A stretch of DNA of 64,000 nt from the NCBI GenBank assembly GCA_964019055.1, contig OZ025207.1, positions 1,839,001-1,903,000 on the forward strand, read 5' to 3'. The notes under the pieces were generated by a model. It saw nothing but the letters and a program-made list of their open reading frames with translations, was not told the DNA's origin and did not search any database. Source of the DNA: Anthopleura xanthogrammica. Lineage: Eukaryota > Cnidaria > Anthozoa > Actiniaria > Actiniidae. The translations under genes were made by a program, and so were the position numbers. Shown piece after piece: positions 35,061 through 47,498 of this stretch (positions are counted from its first letter, which is position 1; the number at the start of each line of letters is the position of its first letter).

Positions 35061-35334
35061 TGAATTCACTACCCACAGGTCAGTTACATGATAACTTTAA
35101 TTCTACTCTCAATTACTGATAAATATTGTAAAGCTATCCTGCGTCTTTTTTAGAATCGGTCACCCATAAACAATCATAAAACTTACGTATAACCAATTAC
35201 TACGACCACATGAGGAGCTTCATATGACTTTGAAAATTCTCCACGGGAGATGTACAAAATCTCGAATCATCATGACTACGGAGTTAATCCAATAAAGCAA
35301 TCTGTCAGTGTTTATGTTTAATGTTTTATGTTGA

Positions 35335-36255
35335 AAATCTAATGCTCCTGATATCACCTGTATAATGACTGATTTCTCTCCAGTATCCATGAAGGAAATT
35401 GAGACAATTATCAAAACGACAAATTACAAGTCCTGCAGTTTGGATCCTATCCCCACTTGGCTACTCAAGCAATGTCTCTCATCGCTTCTTCCTATCATCT
35501 CCAACATCGTGAATCAGTCTCTTAACTCCATCATGCCTAGAATCTACAAGGAGGCCATCTTAACCCCAGTCCTGAAGAAAAAGAACCTGAACACTGAAGA
35601 ACTGAAAAACTATAGACCAATATCTAATCTATCATATGTGTCTAAGCTAATCGAGAAAGTGGTGGCAAAACAGATTACCAGCTACATAAATGCAAACCGG
35701 CTTGATGAAACCATGCAGTCGGCGTACCGTAAAAACCACTCTACAGAGACAGCTCTAATACGGATCCATAACGATATCCTATGGGCACTTGATCGTAACG
35801 AAGCAGTCCTACTCGTCTCATTAGACTTATCTGCTGCTTTTGACACTATTGACCACAAGATTCTTCTTGCGTGTCTAGAGAATCGACTGGGAATTACCGG
35901 GAACTGCCTCAAATGGATTAGTTCGTATCTGGAAGACAGAAAGCTGAGAGTTAGCATTGATGGTGTGAATTCAGAATTGAAGGATCTCAGTTTTGGTGTA
36001 CCTCAAGGATCGGTCCTTGGACCTAAGCTCTTTACGATATATATGCTTCCCCTTGGGAACATAGCACGTAAGCACGTAAGCATATCATATGTATGCTGAT
36101 GATTGTCAACTGTATATTGCATTCTGTAAAGTAAATTCCACCATGGTCAAGGTCAAGATGGAATGCCTACTAACTGAGATAAGAGAATGGATGTCATCAA
36201 GTATGCTAAAACTGAATGATGACAAAACTGAAATTATTGCACTAGATGGCCCTCG
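35335..36255 (+). pseudogene. LINE reverse transcriptase fragment
   Basis: RT domain of a non-LTR retrotransposon (CR1/Jockey-like): KSCSLDPIPTWLLKQC, KNYRPISNLSYVSKLIEKVV, QSAYRKNHSTETALIRI, SLDLSAAFDTIDHKILL, GVPQGSVLGP. A frameshift comes at about 36085, just before YADDCQLYIAF in the next frame, and the sequence ends after LNDDKTEI. The endonuclease part is missing (5' truncated). Confidence 0.85.
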
Positions 36256-36496
36256 GCGGAATCCCACTCACTGGCTGGCTGGCCTCGTGTTCATGTGGAA
36301 ACATAAAGCGTTTTCGCGTGTGTGGGGGGCTGGTCAGTCCGGGGTGGTGGTTGCTTGAATTGGTCGCTGTATTTCGATTCGGTGTATAGGATATATATTT
36401 TTTAACTACATTTTTGGCATGTTGGACTGTGAAGCGCCATAGAGTACATATATATGGCGCTATAAAAATGTACAATATCATTATTATTATTTAATC
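36256..36496 (+). mobile_element. SINE-like or LINE 3' tail
   Basis: The last part has an imperfect hairpin, AGCGCCATAGAG...ATGGCGCTATAAAAATGTAC, followed by an (ATT)n tail ending near 36492. This is the usual 3' structure of LINE-mobilised SINEs. The sequence joins the LINE fragment without its expected continuation. Confidence 0.4.
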
Positions 36497-36927
36497 CCTT
36501 TTAATGCCATTAGTAAGTCACACCGAACCATAACACACCTCCCTGCCAAAACACAGTTTTACTTTGAGTTTTTTGAAACAGCCTCGTTTTTTTCTTGTGA
36601 AACGCTGCTCTGGTAATACAAAGCACCGTTTATACCACTCCTAGAACCCAAAACTTGTCAAAGCGTTCCAAGAACATCAATATATTCTTTAAGTTCAAGA
36701 TCAGAACAGTTTACTGATCAATACATTGAAATGAAATCATAATAACAAGTCTCAATTTTTTTACTGCATTCTGCTGAGAAGAAAACCTGGAAAACTTTGC
36801 GAGGTAACATATACATGGCTCTGTCCTATTTTGAAGAATTGGGATCCCTTTGTCATTCGTTCAAGATGGCGGATGGACCGTATTTTGTACATGTAATCTT
36901 TTGGACTTTTCCAATGGATGATCAAAT
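36497..36927. other. Non-coding gap
   Basis: No gene or repeat recognised in this AT-rich stretch left of the Harbinger TIR. Confidence 0.4.
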
Positions 36928-37415
36928 AGGGTTTTCCGATTTAGCGGCAATTCACAAAATATTACCAATCTATTAGCATGTTGTTATATAAGCTCTTTGT
37001 TTCGTTTCAAGAGAATGTAATTGCACGCTTAAATTCATTAGCAAGTGCGACAATGCAAAACCTCAAAGGGTGTTTTTATTATAGCGGCAGGTTAGGCAAA
37101 AATGGATCTGCCTTAATATTTCGTGATAGTGTGTAAAGATGAGTTCTATGATGATGAACAATTGTCTCCCATCTCGCTCTTATTACAATAGTATTGGATA
37201 TTTGAAACGGGCATATGTTTAGCTGCTAAATAACAAGGTGAATGGACATTGAGTTCTACTGCTGAATTTTTATTCAGTTTCACAAAAAAAACGATCCCTT
37301 TATTATTACTAAATTGCATGTAAAGCATAAATTTTAAACATTAACTGACATTATTTCCAATCAAAACTAGTGGTCCCGCATGTCTATACGCATTATTGTC
37401 CCCTTGCTCGAGAAA

Positions 37416-38592
37416 TTACAAGCCACACGTAGTAACAACAATAGGCAAAAAGCTTCGCTTTTGCCTAAAAACTTCACCAACCGATTTGTAAATTTTCACT
37501 GCACCAATTGTGTGCTCAACTTTCACTCGGATTTGTCTTAGCTTTCGGTTAGCAGTTCTCTGGACACGATTTCTTGCTATTCTGCGTGGTGCGACGAGAG
37601 GTATTTGAGCAGGGTAACCTCCATCTGCAAGTATCCTTGCATTTCTGGGAAGAGGCCGCTGCCGACCAAATCCAATGCTTGGAAGATATCGATACGTCGA
37701 AGCCTCGTTTAGATGCCCAGGAAAGCTAAAAATTATTAAAGAAAAAGCATCATAGATTCATAAAAACGTTAAAAAAGATCAGCAAAATCATATTTTGAAA
37801 CAAACAAATACAAGAGGCATTCCCTTACCCTGAAATAAGCATTACTATCATGCCATCCGCATCAACAATTAACTGTGTTGACATAAAGTGCGTTTTCTTG
37901 TCTCCCCGATAAAATTCTCCTTGTCTTCTTCCAGAGGGACGTCGTATGCGGTGTATCGTAGAGTCCACAATACCCACTGCATTAGGAAAATTCCTCCAAT
38001 GTCCAAGAAATGAAGACCATTGTCTTAAATTATGCCATGTTATCAAGTTTCGAAACTGCAGAAACAGAATAGGGACCACATGATAAATTTCTTCTTGAAC
38101 AGTGCTTTTGCTGATGCCGAAAAGTGAGGCTAAGGAATACTAGGTTGGGTAATTCCTAAGCCAAATTACGACAAGAATAACTCTATTCTTTACATCAAGA
38201 ATGCAGCTTCGTCGTCTTCCAGAAATTGGCATTCTTGGCAGCATACGAGGTTTAACTACTTCTGCAGCTACAGCTTGTACGACTCTGTCGAGCGAAATAA
38301 TCGTATCTCCAGTTGCATACCAAAACTTCCTCGGATCTTTTTCCAACTTTTGCCATATGTCTCTCCCATAGTTTCTACTAAAAACCGCACCTCGAAAGAG
38401 TAGTTGCAGGAGTGTTTCGCTGAAACCCAAAAACTTTAATAGATAAACCACGACAGCGATCATATTCATTGCAGGAAGAAATGGCGGAGGGACATTTGTG
38501 TTAGAAGAATCGTTAGCAATATACAAAGCCAACAAACATGTATTAAGAGTTTGAACAAGAAAAGTTGGGAAAGGCGGAGGAGCTCTATCCAT
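37416..38592 (-). pseudogene. Harbinger-type DDE transposase, one nonsense codon
   Basis: Exon 1 (37829-38592, ATG at 38592) and exon 2 (37416-37725) join over a 103-bp GT-AG intron and total 358 codons with no frameshift. A TAG at 38140-38142 interrupts the conserved stretch WLRNYPT*YSLASLFGIS. DDE residues: Asp in GIVDSTIHRI, Asp in RILADGGYP and Glu in RVKVEHTIGAVK. The N-terminal VFSRNYGRDIWQKLEKDPR is a helix region. Apart from that codon the gene is intact, so it looks recently inactivated. Confidence 0.9.
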
Positions 38593-38890
38593 GATTCAGT
38601 ATCTTTCGCAAGCATTTACAATGTGCTATTCTTTTTGTATACACCCTATTCATCATGTGTTAATTAGTCTGTGAAGGTCGACAGCAGCCTTACACTATAT
38701 GTGCTGACATACAAAAAGCCTTTCAAATGTCCAATAGTCAAACATTTTTGCCATCACCCTTTTGATCATAGAGTTGAATAAAGGTGTAATAAATGTACAC
38801 ATACAACTATAAAAAGACATGGTTTAAATTGTTTAGTCCTGCAGTTTTTACATATTCAACCTTGGTGGTTCATTCTCTCGCGTTCTGACT

Positions 38891-39924
38891 ATGGAAGAAG
38901 ACAATATTTTTTTAAGAACTGCAATGAGTAAGACTGTTGTTGATGTCTCAAACTCAGTCGAGAATCCGACAAAAAGCAATAAAGACGAGAATCCACAGAA
39001 GACTCTGACTGGCAGCAATAATAGTGGCTCCCAGAAGCTGCGAAGTACCCCTGTCGAAAGAATGCTGCTTGGCGAGGCCATGAAAAAGTATGGGAAAGAT
39101 TTTAAAGCTGTCGTTGCTTTCATGACAAAACACTGTGAAGTTCTTGGTGGAGAGCTGCAAGAGTACTATAGAAAAACAGATAGACGTGGTAGCGGTATCA
39201 ACAAAGCAAAAATAGAAAGAGTACGCAAGATTGCTCAAAAGAATTTAAATACAACAAGGTAGGGTTGATTAACTTAAAAAATATATACTGACTTCCTACA
39301 TTACTTCTTGCAAACTGTAAAGGCTAATTATTATTTTTACGAACAGCACATTTCAACAAAGTCCTAAGGCAAAAGGTTCGACATCTGTAACCAGAGCTGA
39401 CTACGAGTTCGTACCCTCTTTTGAAGATGAAGATGAAGATGAAGATGAGGATGACTTGGATATGCAAGCAAATGTTAACAGCTGGGAAGAAACAGCAAGA
39501 GATATTGCAGCTCACGATACACGATATCTTGGTATTCAGGATGAAATAGATAGGGAGGGAATTACGGCCAGCCTAAACTACACCGAGAGCAAAACAGAAG
39601 AGAAAACCAGTAGAAAAAAGTAATGAAATGTTGTGGCTAAGTTATCCGAGAAAACTCGCATAGGCAAAATTGCCACATGCTATAATTGTTTTGTTGTTGC
39701 GTCTGTTACACCCGTTTAATTATTTCTTATTTATCTACTGGTATTCTTTTTATGCAAACAGGAAAAAAAGTTCTCCTAACAAGAAGTTCAAGAAGAAGAA
39801 AATTGATGAAGTTCTCGAGGCGATGCCCGAAATGATACGCCTAGCTAGTGCCGCTGCAAAAGACCACAGTCATGCTCTACAGAAATGGAATCTTCTCAAT
39901 CAGAATAAAGATGCTGAGAAATAA
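38891..39924 (+). CDS. Harbinger partner protein, SANT/Myb-like
   Basis: The second gene of the element; in PIF/Harbinger transposons such a Myb-like protein is needed with the transposase for DNA binding and nuclear import. Exons are 38891-39258, 39347-39619 and 39762-39924, with GT-AG introns. The total of 804 nt gives an uninterrupted 267-residue protein. Residues about 57-100 (ERMLLGEAMKKYGKDFKAVV, ELQEYYRKT) form a SANT-like domain. An Asp/Glu tract, a Lys-rich nuclear-localisation-like segment (KKFKKKKIDEV) and a C-terminal helix follow. Unlike its transposase it has no defect. Confidence 0.8.
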
Positions 39925-40575
39925 TGTAAAATCTAGCGTATGTGCTTTTTTCTAGGTGCTTTGCATGTTTTGTAATAAGTCTTCAAAACAAACTTGTCAA
40001 ATTAAAGAAATACAGACTTTGCTTAGGCTAAATAGCAGCTTGATAATGTAATAAATAAAATTCAATATTTAAGTTTATCCAGTGAAAGTTTTGATGCCGT
40101 TTTTTCCCTTAGTCAGCTATTTCTTGCCCAGATATGCCCGTTGTGTGATTTGTGTGTAAGTGCGGCATGTGAACCGGCTCCACAGGTCAGGAGGATTACA
40201 CAGAAAGCTGCCTTTATTTTATCTCCGTTTCCGCATTTTAGACTAATACAGTCCACACAAAAACACAGAAATGATGCATGTTTTCGTAAATATGATATTG
40301 AAAAGAGTCTTAAGGCAAATAATAAATCGTTTACATATTAGAGTGGTTTTCCTTAACCTGTGAAACAAAGTGTACTGATTAGAGTGTAATATTCAGAAAC
40401 ACAATGTTTACATTTAGGTCTAGACTAACAGAATTGAAATAATATTGCCAAATTGGTCAAAAAGCCGCTAAATCGGAAAACCCTAATAGATCGTCATTAC
40501 TTTCGTCATAAGTTAATAGTTAATTTCATACTTCAGTATAAATATGATGTTTTGGCGCCTATTTTGAATTGTACG

Positions 40576-43500
40576 ATGGTTGACGAGGCAGAGCGCCGAT
40601 GCAAGTTGCAACGTGTATTTGGTCAATCGCTGGATTTCTCGAAAATTTGGTACGCTATTTCAAACAGTTATATGCAAAATGGCAGGAAAGAAAAATTTAT
40701 AAACAGTGATATTGCCAAGTTTTTTCCTGGTGAGATCTTGGAAGTGTCCCTCGCAGAGTTAAAAACTCAAGACGGCAAGTATGCTCCCTTCGACTTATTT
40801 GGATCAAAGAAGAAGGACGTAGTGGTTGTCGCTACCTCATTTGGCCTGCTTGCGACAAGCCTTCGGACAAAACTTGAAAAGAACAGTTTTATAAAATCAA
40901 ATGATTTCTTAAAGCTAAAAACGTATTTGAACTCATTCAATTGCAATGGCGCCAATAACATTCTTCTAGATACACCACCAGAAACCCCTAAAGAACAAGT
41001 TAGTGGAACAGTGCCTCTCCTTCTGGAGGCTCCAGCTGCATGGTCATTAAAAACGTTGGAGGCTAGTGAGTTAGGCCAAGACTCATGGCAAAAAAAGCTG
41101 CTGAACTCTCCAAAGCATCGATCGAGGATGTGAAGACCCATTTGATCGACAATGACCTTGGATACGTACTCGGCTACAGTTTTTGTTTTGGAGACAAGAA
41201 CGATAAACATTTTGTGCAGAATACCCTTTCCACCGCCTTGTCTATTGTTGCCAAAAAAAGTGGCTTCAGAAAAGCTTTCCAGAAAATGATAAGCCAGCCA
41301 GTATATAGTGCTTTCATAGACACGATGAAAGTCCCTCATTGGGTTCAATTGCTGCTCAAGCTCAGTACCAAGATGCCTGACCAATCTTGGCAAACAATGC
41401 TAAACCTCTTAAACCTTGGTAGAAGTGGGGTAAGGAATATTTAGTTTGAGTTTTAGACTGTTTTATTTAGCCTACGAATTCACTAAGGCATGAACAACAC
41501 AATGAAATGAATTATGAAATGAATTGTGACCTAGTAGGTTTCATGTGTTATATAACTGGTTACAATTGTATTATCATTAGCACCAAAAATATGTCTATAA
41601 TAGTATATATTTTTCTACTTAGGTAACAAAATTACTTGAGTAAATTACAAAAAGTAAGTAACTTAATTTATTTGAATGGGTACTTAATTATGTACTAAAT
41701 AGTTTTTCTAGAAAGCCATAGATGCTGGAATTCTGCTATCAAGCAATGCCATTAGAGCCAAGAAAACCCTTGTTTTCAACATAACAAGGGAGATGTTTGG
41801 CATATCCCAGCTGCCTCCAGAGCTAAGAGGTTACAGTGTAAGCCTGCCAATGGTTTTGGTCTGGGCCATTAGAGAGAGTAGGTTACACCAATGTGCACCA
41901 GAACAGATGGAATTTAACCTGAAACTTGATGGTAGACCACTTGGAGGTCAGTTCTTGGAAAAATAAAACCTATTGTGCCACTGTACCTTTTTCTTACTGA
42001 TTCAATATTATAAACAGTTGAAGATACTAATAAAAATAAGTAATTTGAAACCTAAGTCCCTGATGATAATTAATTGCACCCTTTACCTTTCTGCATTATA
42101 TTTGAATGTGCTACTGCACAAAAATATTAAATGTAAGGGGGAAATACATTCATTTATTCCTTTATTTGTAGGACGTGATCAAATTTCAGTAGGTATTGTC
42201 CCTTGCCTCTGCTAAAAAAGGGGAGTCAGAGCTCTTTGTCTGTTCATCCATTTGCTATTGCAAATTGTCGAGAAGAAAGGTAGGATTATAGCTACTTAAT
42301 CTATAAAAGCTAATTAGTAAGCTGTATTTAACTCTTGCAAACTCTTTACGGTATAAATTTAAAAAAATGATATAGCTAGGGAGGTCTCAATGTTGGTGCA
42401 CATAATAACAGAGGATGGATAATGAGGCTTTTTGGTAATCGTATTCTTTTAACATGCTGCATTAAATTCATATACACAATGAGTCCATCTATTTCAACAG
42501 AGAAAAGATCAATACATTATTGATAAGACTCAACAATGAAAAGAGGGAAATAAAGAAAAATGGTCTGCTAGTAGATGGTAAACTTTACAAAATCAAATTC
42601 AAAGGTTTGAATTAAACTTTTTGTATATATTAATTTACTTTTTATTTTACTTATATGAAAAGTGAGTTGTACGACTCACGAGACAGGCTTGTCGAGATGA
42701 AAACATAGTTGTGTTTTTCTCCTGTCCTCATATATATACAGATATACAGACACCTGGGTCTATCATTAGCATCAGGAGTGCCTTTAGGTCAAGGGTTACT
42801 ATTTAAGAAAACAAAAGAATTAACTTTACTTTTCAATGATTGTTAAATTGTTTATTTGTATAGATCTCCCCATAGAATTGATTATTAGCCACTAGTTGTT
42901 GTGGATAGGATGAAAGCTTTGTACTTGGAGACAGAGGACTTGAGGTGCCATTTTGTGCTTTCTGTGAAGCTCTTAGAGTAAGTGTGATATCTTTTCTAGA
43001 AAGAGAGAGTTAGTCCATTTGTTTTATCTTATCAAAAAACTTATCAAATCTTAATTTAATCAGGCATGTAGAGAACACTGGAATGGTGCTTATGATGAGG
43101 TTTGCCTTACATGTCTTGCATCAAAAGCAAATATTGGAAAGTAAGAAAGATACATTTATAACTTTAATATTAAAGCCAGGGGCTCAATAATAACATTAAA
43201 AATATCTTCTAGTCTGAAGGCTAGTGAATGTTTACTGTTGACCCGTGAAAATAGCCAGACAGTGGAAGCTTTTTATCATATATCAGACTGCAACAATGAA
43301 GTTCAAATATTATGTTCTTCAAAGTTTTTCAGCTTTAAAGTATCCTGGGTATCTTGACTAGTTAAGTTTAATATTTTTAGGAAGTTGGGCTAGGGGAAAA
43401 GAATTTGTGACCAGTAAATATCAACAGTGACTAGTTGAAGGAATAAACGTATTTAGTGTGGAGCCCTGGTTGAAACATTACAAATTAATAATTAACTTCG

Positions 43501-43801
43501 TGATTGAGAACATATATATTTCATTTAATAAAATGATGACAATGATGACAATTATATAATAATGAATAAATGTAATAGTAATCATTTATCTATTCATTCA
43601 TTCATTCCTTCCTCCCTTCATTCATTTATTTGTTTGTTTTAGATGGACAGGTTTCCGCGATGAATTGACATGTCTATTTGATGAAGAGTTGGCCAACATT
43701 CCACTTTGCTCATTGCACTGTGAAATGAGGAACACAGAGCAGTTGTTGGGAAGTCTGGGGCTATTTGAAGGCTTCACTATTGATGAAGTTTTTTCCCCTT
43801 G
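40576..43801 (+). pseudogene. Seven-exon cysteine-rich gene of an unnamed family
   Basis: The ATG at 40576 (MVDEAERRCKLQRVFGQSLD) lies 92 bp past the Harbinger end. Exons: 40576-41429, 41712-41946, 42172-42279, 42501-42604, 42909-42977, 43064-43140 and 43643-43801. The introns are GT-AG, and the junctions I checked are in phase. Motifs: FNLKLDGRPLGG, KKNGLLVDGKLYKIKF, VPFCAFCEALR, REHWNGAYDEVCLTC, IPLCSLHCEMRNTEQLLGSL. Frameshifts occur in an A7 run at 41089-41095 and near 42215. I recognise the pattern as an uncharacterised repeated cnidarian family with CxxC pairs; function unknown. A KFTVTVDYKALL-type exon expected after 42604 is missing. Confidence 0.55.
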
Positions 43802-43953
43802 ACCACGTTTAGATCATCAAGACATGTATATAATGTACAGAAAATGTATGGACCTCTTCAAAACCATTTCATCCTCTTTTTTTTTTTTTGTTATTTCTTA
43901 TACATCGGTTTTCTTGAGGATCGTATCTCAAATGATTATCTTTTTTATTTCAG

Positions 43954-45536
43954 AACGGCATCCACACTTGAAGAAAAGCGACCTAATTTGCCTCGTTAGC
44001 CGTTTTCTGAAACATAAGAACCAGGAAGAGGAGGAACCAGAGGAGGAACCAGAGAAGGAACAAGAGTTTGAGGAGGAAGCCAGTTCGACCAATGTTCAAC
44101 CCAACAACTTGATTATGGGCTACATTAAAAAGCTAGATGCAGCAATAGAGGTATTGACTTATAACATAGAAGCAAACCGCAAAAAAGTCATCCCTTTTAA
44201 TCAATCTTAATCTATACCAATTAAAAAAAACCTGCTGTCATTGTTTAGACAGGGGATACCAAAGAAGCTATGAACACTCTTGTGGCTCTTATGAAAAATG
44301 CGAAAACCATTAAGCACTTATCCGAAGAAATTGGGGGCTTACTTAGTGCTGAAATGTTATTTACGCCTTTGACATCCATCCAAGCTGGTGAAGTAGACAT
44401 AAGGTTTGTATATAGTATTCGTCTACAGACATTTCTTTGAAACTGTGCATGCACCGCTAAAAATATTTCACGTAAGATACTCCTACCTTCTACGTTTGGC
44501 ATTATCTCACCAGTGCTAATTCGTGTGAAGGCATTTTCACATGCTTCGGGTGGGTGGGTGGTTTTGGACCGGGGATGAGGAGGGGGAAGGGTAAGGAGTT
44601 AAACTAATAATTTCTGTATTTTTCATTTAAGATATAGAGCAGCTATAAATAGGCTAAATATCGATATGGAGCCGCTTAAAACAACAGCAGATGGCAACTG
44701 CCTATTCAATGCGGTCAGTCGATTGCTGACAGGAGAAGAGCAATCGTCTGAACTTTTGAGATGCCTAGCATTTTTAAACCTATGCAATGAACATCCAAAA
44801 ATATTGGAATGGGTACGTGCCAAAGTGCCACATCATCACTTATGACTTGCATTTTTCTCTCGAGTTATAATATAAAAGCATCTTTAACTTTTTTGATAGG
44901 CTCAGGCCCTTCAAGTCCCAAACTGTGAAGTATTGATAGAGGCGGAAGCAACGAAAACATTGCAGCCAGGGGTTTATTCTGGTGAGAATCAATTGAATAA
45001 TTACTGAGATATGGAAGGAACACCAGCAATGCAAGTAGGCGAAACAAAATAAATGAAATTTTTTTTTAAAGAGAGCATCAATATAACTCTAGCTAATAAA
45101 CTTGTGATCCATGATGGAAGTGATAGATTTGTTTGGTAATGGGGAAAATCTGAGAAGCCACTGACAAAGAAGTTAATTCCTCGATCCTGAAGATGGATTG
45201 CGCCCAGGAACAAACGAACAACGAACATGCCAAGCAAAGCGCCGTGAACATAGTGATGCAGCAATTACTGAAATCAAACTGCCAATTTATTTTCTAAAGA
45301 TTGATTCTCACTTTGCAGGTTATTGGCAAGTTGTGTTTCTTGCAAATGCCCTCAAGGTTACGATTAAACAAAGATCGTACTCGGGTGGCATGCTTGAATT
45401 CGAATCGTCCGTTTCCCCTATAAAAGTGAAAGCGAAGACTGAAATCAACATATTGTGGGTGCCCATGGTCCTTCAATGTCCTGATATAATCAACCATGTT
45501 GTTCCATTATATAAAACTACTTTGGCATATACGTAA
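43954..45536 (+). CDS. OTU-type deubiquitinase-like gene
   Basis: Exons: 43954-44150 (Glu-rich, EEEEPEEEPEKEQEFEEEAS), 44249-44403, 44632-44812, 44900-44981 and 45319-45536. The junctions are GT-AG and in phase. The 44632 exon has TTADGNCLFNAVSRLLTG, the OTU catalytic Asp-x-x-Cys segment. The last exon (YWQVVFLANALKVTIKQRSY...LWVP) is the following beta-strand region, where the catalytic His would be expected; I do not see a clear His pair. OTU domains cleave ubiquitin chains and occur in several transposon proteins. The start exon is not found, so the gene is probably partial at the 5' end or continues from exons upstream. Confidence 0.65.
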
Positions 45537-45671
45537 AAATAAGCTTTTTAGGAATACAACTTCAAATGTGTTCAATTTATTTTATTTATCAATATTAACC
45601 ATTATCACTGACATCGTCGCAATATATTGCTTTTATTTTATCGTAATTTTATTATTATTTATATTTTTCAT

Positions 45672-45893
45672 AGTATTCAACACAGATGAAAGTGTCATAG
45701 CTACATATGGTGATTGCGACGACTGCCAGCTTTTTGATAACGCAAATGCTTTAAAAGGGTACGATACTAACAGACTAGTGGTGCAGTGTGAGTGTTGTCT
45801 GCAGTGGTTTCATGCGGAATGTGCCGCATTTTACACTGCAGATATATGTCACTTTAAAACCAAGGAACAGCCGTGGTACTGCAGTACTGCAGG
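45672..45893 (+). CDS. PHD finger exon
   Basis: An acceptor at 45671 and a GT at 45894 bound an exon coding GDCDDCQLF, VVQCECCLQWFHAECA and KTKEQPWYC. This is the C4HC3 layout of a PHD finger except that the last cysteine pair is cut at the splice site. It may belong to the preceding OTU gene or to its own gene. PHD fingers bind histone tails and are common in transposon-encoded proteins. Confidence 0.6.
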
Positions 45894-46315
45894 TACTATC
45901 ATTTTATGAATACCCCTTTGTTGTTTACCATAACAGGCTACCTGAAGTTATTACAGAGAGATTTGTGATTAAAAATTTTGGCCAATCAACTGGTGCTTTG
46001 GTATGTATTTGATAAGACTGCATTATTGGTGTTGGTTCTTTTTTTAATCAAAGTCGATGCATCAATACACAGGGGCAGATTTAGGGCGGTGCAAAGGGTG
46101 CTCCCCCTATCCCCACCGATACATAATGATTCAGTCCCTGGTTGAAATATATTCAAACTAATAAATCTTGCACGTTTTCAGTTAGAAACTCCCCTTTTTA
46201 TTTTTTTAATTGGTTAGTTTAATTGTTGTTTAAGTGCCGAACTGATGAACAAGCAACATCCTGTACAGCGGGTTGATTGATGGCAAGTTTCATAAATATA
46301 TATTTGTATTTTAAG

Positions 46316-46637
46316 AAATTTTTAGATGACATGATGAAGAAAAGAGTCACTTCAAAAAAAAATGGTAGCCAGTGATGACAAACAGCTGTACATGGAAACG
46401 ATAAAGATCTCTTCTAACGCTGTAAGTCTAAAAACATCAAGATGCATCAACAGAATGTAAAGTCAGACCCCGACGTAATAAATGGCTGAATGAATTAAAT
46501 GAACAACTGCACTTAGATGCAGTGAATTCTAACGTTTCTTTTATCGACATTGCAGAAAGCAACCATCCTGGAAAGAGTAAAAAACGCCACTGGTATTATA
46601 CACGACGGGTGTGCTGATAGCATCGCTTACGAGGTAC
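46316..46637 (+). other. Loose exon-like fragments
   Basis: FLDDMMKKRV at about 46322 and the exon-like segment bounded by CATTGCAG (46552) and GAG|GTACATT (46635), coding ATILERVKNATGIIHDGCAD, look like exons downstream of the PHD exon. The gene cannot be reconstructed. 45900-46310 between them shows nothing else. Confidence 0.3.
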
Positions 46638-47132
46638 ATTCATTATTCCATACATGTATACTATAAATCTAGGGGAAACAGCAATACTGGGTGGAAGCTA
46701 AGGAGACAAATTAATCACGCTCTGTTAGAGTTTAGTTGTTTTTACAACTAAAAAGTAGATGTTGGTGGATCAGCAGGGAATTGAAGGTGATGCGACTGAA
46801 GGCTGAACGACTAGTGCTTGAAGCGTTAAACAAAAACCAAAAAAACAAATCGTACACATGGCGTAGAAAACAAAAAAAAATTAACAAATTACTCCTCGAA
46901 CTTTTCTTTTGACATTTGATGTCTCCTTTGCCAGCATTTCGACTCGACGGCCGTCAATCAAAGAACTAAACTAGAAATATCACATTTTTGAGGCAGATTT
47001 TGGACTCTTAATTTTTGCATTTCTTAATTTTGATGTTGATGATCTAAGACATTTAAGAGAGTCGGGGAAATGACGTCATTTACTCACAATTTATATTTTC
47101 TGAAAATTGAAAAATTCTTCAAATTTTTTAAA
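46638..47132. other. Non-coding gap
   Basis: AT-rich, no recognised gene. A TGACGTCA site lies at 47069, shortly before the next ORF. Confidence 0.3.
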
Positions 47133-47498
47133 ATGTTTTGTTCGTCATGTGGCCAATCTGGTGCTGCTAAAGCACAAAAACTAAAGGTTATAGAGGCTGG
47201 TGCTCAACCAGCTAAAGCTGAGCTTGGCTCAGTGAGCTCAAAACCAAGTGAAAGTGGTGTTAAGAGTGAAAAATCGTTAACATTTAAACAGTTCCAGTCA
47301 AAAAAGAATAATGAAAGGTCAAGCCACTTCATAAAGAAAGGCAAACAGCCTAAGGTGGACCACGATAGCGAGGTAAAAATCTACATTGGGGTGATGACAA
47401 CAAAAGCTGGAGCTTTGTCAACATTGAGGGCTTTTACTCTCCCTCTCACCATACGTCAAGGAAATAACCTCGGAGGAGCTGCTATAGAAGGCAGTTGA
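47133..47498 (+). pseudogene. Short CxxC-start ORF of an unnamed family
   Basis: The ATG at 47133 gives MFCSSCGQSGAAKAQKLK, then KSLTFKQFQSKKNNERSSHF and VKIYIGVMTTKAGALSTLRA, with TLPLTI before a frame change at about 47480. The pattern (MFC.SCG start, Lys-rich linker, I.IG.MT......LR...LPL) is one I associate with ubiquitin-like N-termini of repeated cnidarian proteins; function unknown. Sequence after 47500 decays quickly. Confidence 0.35.

Larger units (their letters stand above)
36928..40484. mobile_element. PIF/Harbinger transposon with SANT-like partner
   Basis: Perfect 21-bp inverted repeats (AGGGTTTTCCGATTTAGCGG plus C) lie at 36928-36948 and 40464-40484, each flanked by AAT (36925-36927, 40485-40487). 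A 3-bp target duplication is the rule for this superfamily. The 3,557-bp element holds a two-exon DDE transposase on the minus strand and a three-exon SANT-like gene on the plus strand, divergent from a shared 300-bp promoter region (38593-38890). Confidence 0.9.
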
